Source: Siphonodentalium dalli
Lineage: Eukaryota > Mollusca > Scaphopoda > Gadilida > Siphonodentaliidae
Direction: 5' to 3'
NCBI GenBank assembly: GCA_032622095.1
Contig: CP136069.1
Span: 124,297,950-124,361,949, forward strand
DNA: 64,000 nt
Below the pieces are notes generated by a model. It did no database searches, was not told the origin of the DNA, and was given only the letters and a program-made list of their open reading frames with translations. Positions within the stretch are counted from its first letter, which is position 1. Each line of letters starts with the position of its first letter. Of the stretch, positions 60,155-64,000 are shown one piece after another. A program made the translations under genes and the position numbers.

Positions 60155-60305
60155 TCTGGCCGTTGAGACATAGAACAAACTGTTGACAAGCTGGTTTTGG
60201 TGTCATTGTGTCGGGCATAATCTGGGAAACAACATATCCAAAATCCGCTTTGGGGAAAATTTTCTAGAGCATTTTGAATAAAAGGTCCTATTTGTGGTTT
60301 TTATG
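60155..60305 (+). repeat. Inverted counterpart of the 63.8-kb repeat
   Basis: GTTGAGACATAGAACAAACT through GCTTTGGGGAAAATTTTCTA matches the reverse complement of 63775-63935, for example CTGTTGACAAGCTGGTTTTG against the complement of AAAAACAGCTTGTCAACAAT. Confidence 0.7.
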
Positions 60306-60999
60306 TATGATTTTCCGTTTCTTATGAAATATATACTTTAAATTAAAGCTGTACAGATGGCAGGAAAATGCAACATAAACAAATTAATATTTTTGTCATG
60401 ACAGACGTATATAATTTCGTGTACAATTCGATTATCAAAATTTAAAATGGCGGACAAAATGGCGACCGAAAGTGGTAAAATTGGACAATTTTCGCTAAAG
60501 TTCACCAAATCGTTTCCATTTATAAGAAATTTGGTTTAAATGGCCATTTGTGCCAAGATATACCATTTTGAATCAATGTCTGATAATTTTGATCCATATC
60601 AATGGATGTACTAAATTTCCAATAAAAATCTATATTATTTTAATGCCCAGAATAACCGCAAATCGAACACACCAGTGTAATGAATACCACACAGTATTCA
60701 TTAGATGTCCGATATGAACAACTAGTGCCCATTTTTGCAGAAATGAGGCCATCATTTCCCAAAATAAGGATCAAATAAATGGCTACCGAAAGTAGTATAA
60801 TGGGCAATTCACCAGATTGTTTCTATTTAGACGAAAAAAAAATTATGTAATGGCTATCCCCACCGTAAATGACGTCGGATCCTAATCCGATAATAATGAG
60901 CTATATGTCGAGAATTTGTCCCTACAGTGTCCCATTGAGATCGAAAGTAAAACAAATTAATTTTGTCATTTATTTGTAACTAAATCTTCTCATATTGAA
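60306..60999. other. No gene seen
   Basis: Contains ATGGCGGACAAAATGGCGACCG near 60450 and a weaker AAATGGCTACCGAAAGTAGTA repeat near 60778, suggesting a diverged tandem duplication of about 330 bp. Confidence 0.4.
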
Positions 61000-62690
61000 T
61001 ATACTTTGATGAGTGGCCAAAGCAACCAAACTAGTATCGAAATACATCCAATGAGTGTCAAAAATAACTTAACGGGTGTCCCGAACCATCTAAGGAGCGT
61101 AAAACCACGCGACGGGTGTCTCAACCACCTTCTTAATAATATACCAAATTAATCGGTGAGTGTCCCAAGCCATAGAACGGGCGTCCCAAATCAGCCAACT
61201 AATGTCCCAAAACTACATAATATGTAACACAGTCCACACAAATAGTGTCACAAACCATCCCTATAGTGCCCAAACCAGTCCAATGTGTGTTCCATAACAT
61301 CCAACGATTGCCATAGGTCACCTATCTGGTGTCCAAATTCATGTACGTGGTATTTCAAACCACACAAATGGGTGTCTCAAACCATCAAGTGTGTACCAGA
61401 ACCCATCCAATGGGTGTCCCAAACCAACAGATGAGTGGCTATGATCATCCAATGAATGTCCCAAGCAATCATGATGATTGTCTAAACCCACCAGCAGTGT
61501 CTAAAAATTCCAAATGGTGTCTCAAACCAGCACCGAATGTCCCACATCATCTGATGAGTGTCCCAAACTAGTGTAAAAAACTATCCATCAAATATTTCAA
61601 ACCATGTTTTGGTAAACTCATTGGATGGTTTGATAAACTCACTTGATCGTCTGAAATACTCGATGGAGGGTTGTGTACACTATTGTAGATGTGGTGACAT
61701 GACAGTTTGTAGTTGGTTTGTATGACCTGTCCAGTTGGATGGATAGGGAACTCGTTGGGTGGTTTGTGATGCTAGTTTTATGGTTTGGGTAACCCGCTGG
61801 GTGATTTGTGACTTGTTGGGTAGTTTTAGGGCACCAATTGGGTAGATTGTTCACAATGAGTGGTTTGGGACACTCGCTATATATTTTAGACAATGGTTAT
61901 GTACATTCGGACACTGCGTGGCCGGTTGTGTCACTTATATGGCCGTTTGGGGCACTATAGTTGAATGGATTCAGACGTCAGTTGTATGTTGTATGACATA
62001 TGACACTCCCGGGATGTCTTGAGGTACTAGTTGTGTGGAATGGGGTACAGATTGGATGCCCTCAACTCAATGTGGTTTCTAACACCCGATGGATGGTTTG
62101 GTTACCTTGTACACCCATTGCGTGGTTTGGGACACTGATTGAGTGGTTTGACACATTAGATGGGTACTTGAGGTATTGGTTATGGACACCAATTGGATAG
62201 TTTTGGACACATGGTGGATGGTTTGGGACACATCAATGTGGTTTCGAATATCGGTTGCAAAGTCTGGAACACTACCGGTGTGGTTAGGGAAAATTCGTTG
62301 AATGGTCCCTAATCAGATCGATTGAGACGCTCATTTGGTGGTTTTGTACACTCATTTGGTGGGTTGGAATACTAGATGCATGGTTTGTGGGACTACATGT
62401 GTGTGTTATGACACCAGTTGAGTATCGTTTGGGGCACTATCTACCTCAGTCTACATCAGTCTGTGTGGTTTGTGAAACTCGCTTGGTGGATTGGGACACC
62501 CCTTCGATGGTTTTGGACAATATTTGGATTTGTGACGCTCGTCGTACGGATTTGGATACTCACATGTTGGTTTTTGGATACCAGATGGGTTTTGTAACTC
62601 TGTATATGGTTTGGCGCACTCTTTGTGTGGTTTTGGGACTCTCATTTGATAGATTATGAAACAAGGTGGTGGCTTTGGCATATATGACTA
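61000..62690. repeat. 21-bp minisatellite in two opposite blocks
   Basis: From about 61000 to 61615 the unit reads like GTGTCCCAAACCATCCAATG on the plus strand. From about 61616 to 62690 its complement (TTGGATGGTTTGGGACACT) prevails. Units are strongly diverged but the spacing stays near 21 bp, which is why reading frames show a seven-residue period. Those frames are not credible genes. Confidence 0.85.
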
Positions 62691-63164
62691 CATATTGGCT
62701 ATACGTTTATTCGATATCGTAAGATTTAGTAAAACAAGTTTAAAAAAAACAAAAACAAAAACACTTCAACTGTTCACTTCCCACTGCCCTTTTCGCTGTC
62801 ATTTTGAAAACTTTGTTTAGGCACCAAATTGTCAAATCCTCGGGATATGACTTATTATAACGGAATATGATTCGCCATTTTATAGTTTTAGAGTCAAGTT
62901 ATGAACGAAATGACAGGTATATGCTATAGCAACAAGAATAATGCGTTTCTGTTGCAGGTTTCTGTCACATTAATAAATTTGTTGGACATTAAAGTGATTG
63001 GTAGTACACTCCAGGAAATTGCCGCCATATTGCATGGTACATACACGGCCACATGTTGGCGTCAATTATTTTGAGCAGACATCCTTTCGAACAAAACAAA
63101 TGGATCAAGTTTAATACTGGGGCCCCAGTCTGGGGGATGCACGTTGGTCGACCTGGTTCCCGGA
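62691..63164. other. No feature seen
   Basis: AT-rich sequence including an (AAAAAC)n tract at about 62745-62762. Confidence 0.45.
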
Positions 63165-63935
63165 CAAATTTTCACCATTTTCTTACATATTTTCTTCATT
63201 TTTATCCAAAATTAACAACTTTCCCTTCATGAAACGCATGGACATTTTGGATATGTTATTATTTGGTCACATTTGGCAGTCAGGGAACTCGACTGAGCGT
63301 TTATGGTTTGCAGATTTGTTTATTAACAAAATTCCAATTTCCACCATTTTTTTACATATTCCAATCAGTTTGACTGGAATGATAAGGAACTGCAAACTTG
63401 ACACACAAAAAAGCAAAAAATAGGCCCCTATTTCAAAGATATGTAGAAAATTTTCCCCATAGCGAATTTTGGATATATTGTTCCCAAGAATTCTGCCCGA
63501 CAAAATAAAAAAAACAGCTTAATACCAATTGAATATAGGTTCACCTTAAAATCTGAGTCTCAACCAGAAAATTACAATTTTCACCATTTTTTGTTTACAC
63601 ATTCCTGACTTTTGACCCAAAAATGACTTTCCCACCCTGGGATTCATGGGATTTTGGTTATGTTATTATATGGGTATAGTCACATTCACACACCAAAAGA
63701 CATTGCACAGCAATTTGTTCACGGTTGGGTGTTTCTTTCAGATTGACTTGACTAATAAGGAACAGCAAAATTGACACAAAAATACGACCCTATTTCAAAG
63801 TGTAGTAGAATTATTTCCCCAAAGCCTATTTCAGCGGATTTTGGATATATTGTTTCCCAGATTCTGCCCGACAAAATGACACAAAAACAGCTTGTCAACA
63901 ATTTGTTCTAGGTTCACCTCAAAATCTAGTCTCAA
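63165..63935. repeat. Tandem duplication of about 365 bp, roughly two copies
   Basis: Shared blocks in the same order: TTTTCACCATTTT, GGATATGTTATTAT or similar, CCCTATTTCAAAG, GGATATATTGTT, TTCTGCCCGACAAAAT, AACAGCTT and GGTTCACCT. The second copy also matches 60155-60305 inverted. Confidence 0.7.
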
Positions 63936-64000
63936 CGACCAGTCAACAATAAACATCCACTTACAATACTGCCAAATCCACTATATAAGTGCCACCGCAG

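Noticed and set aside
61329-62681. Reading frames with a seven-residue repeat such as PMGVPNQQ and PKPPSEFHKP
   Set aside because: They are translations of a degenerate 21-bp minisatellite and appear on both strands.

Overview
This is metazoan nuclear DNA: AT-rich, intron-dominated, crowded with short DNA transposons, with coding sequence confined to small exons bounded by GT-AG splice sites. I see no bacterial operons, CRISPR arrays, rRNA genes or functional tRNA genes. The tRNA-derived SINE, LINE tails ending in TATCTA or TAGA repeats, TTAGGG-type telomere-like repeats and the presence of a GluN3-type NMDA receptor gene suggest a marine invertebrate, perhaps a mollusc or other lophotrochozoan. 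The species cannot be fixed from this sequence.

The one gene I recognise with confidence lies on the minus strand and crosses most of the window. Five exons of a GluN3-like NMDA glutamate receptor subunit (GRIN3 family) sit at 56669-56802, 54939-55089, 51801-52091, 48507-48748 and 21425-22148. Their splice phases join without a break. Together they give about 513 residues: the second half of the ligand-binding domain (S2), membrane helix M4 and a long cytoplasmic tail ending in a coiled coil. The 5' exons (amino-terminal domain, S1, M1-M3) must lie beyond position 64000. The last intron is about 26.4 kb and holds most of the repeats between 22 and 48 kb. Downstream of the gene (1-21 kb) I see only repeats and one broken reading frame at 352-753.

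The repeat landscape is the other main content. At least 14 elements carry a highly palindromic module of about 70 bp (GCCAATGCATTCTC... folding onto its complement), usually as two hairpins. The module is enclosed by at least four different sets of terminal inverted repeats, three of them with TTAA target sites like piggyBac-type elements. Other items are a second TTAA family (16-18 kb and 52.7 kb), a 1.5-kb Harbinger-like element with TTA duplications (24127-25648), a 1.8-kb element with 3-bp duplications (41761-43590), a giant 1-kb foldback (26048-27070), numerous smaller foldbacks, and a LINE reverse-transcriptase C-terminal fragment split by about 29 identical copies of a 35-bp tandem repeat (33263-34295). 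There is also an interstitial telomere-like array (38609-38945) and a head-to-head inverted 21-bp minisatellite at 61.0-62.7 kb flanked by further inverted repeats.

All family assignments are from reading the sequence by eye. No database search was possible.
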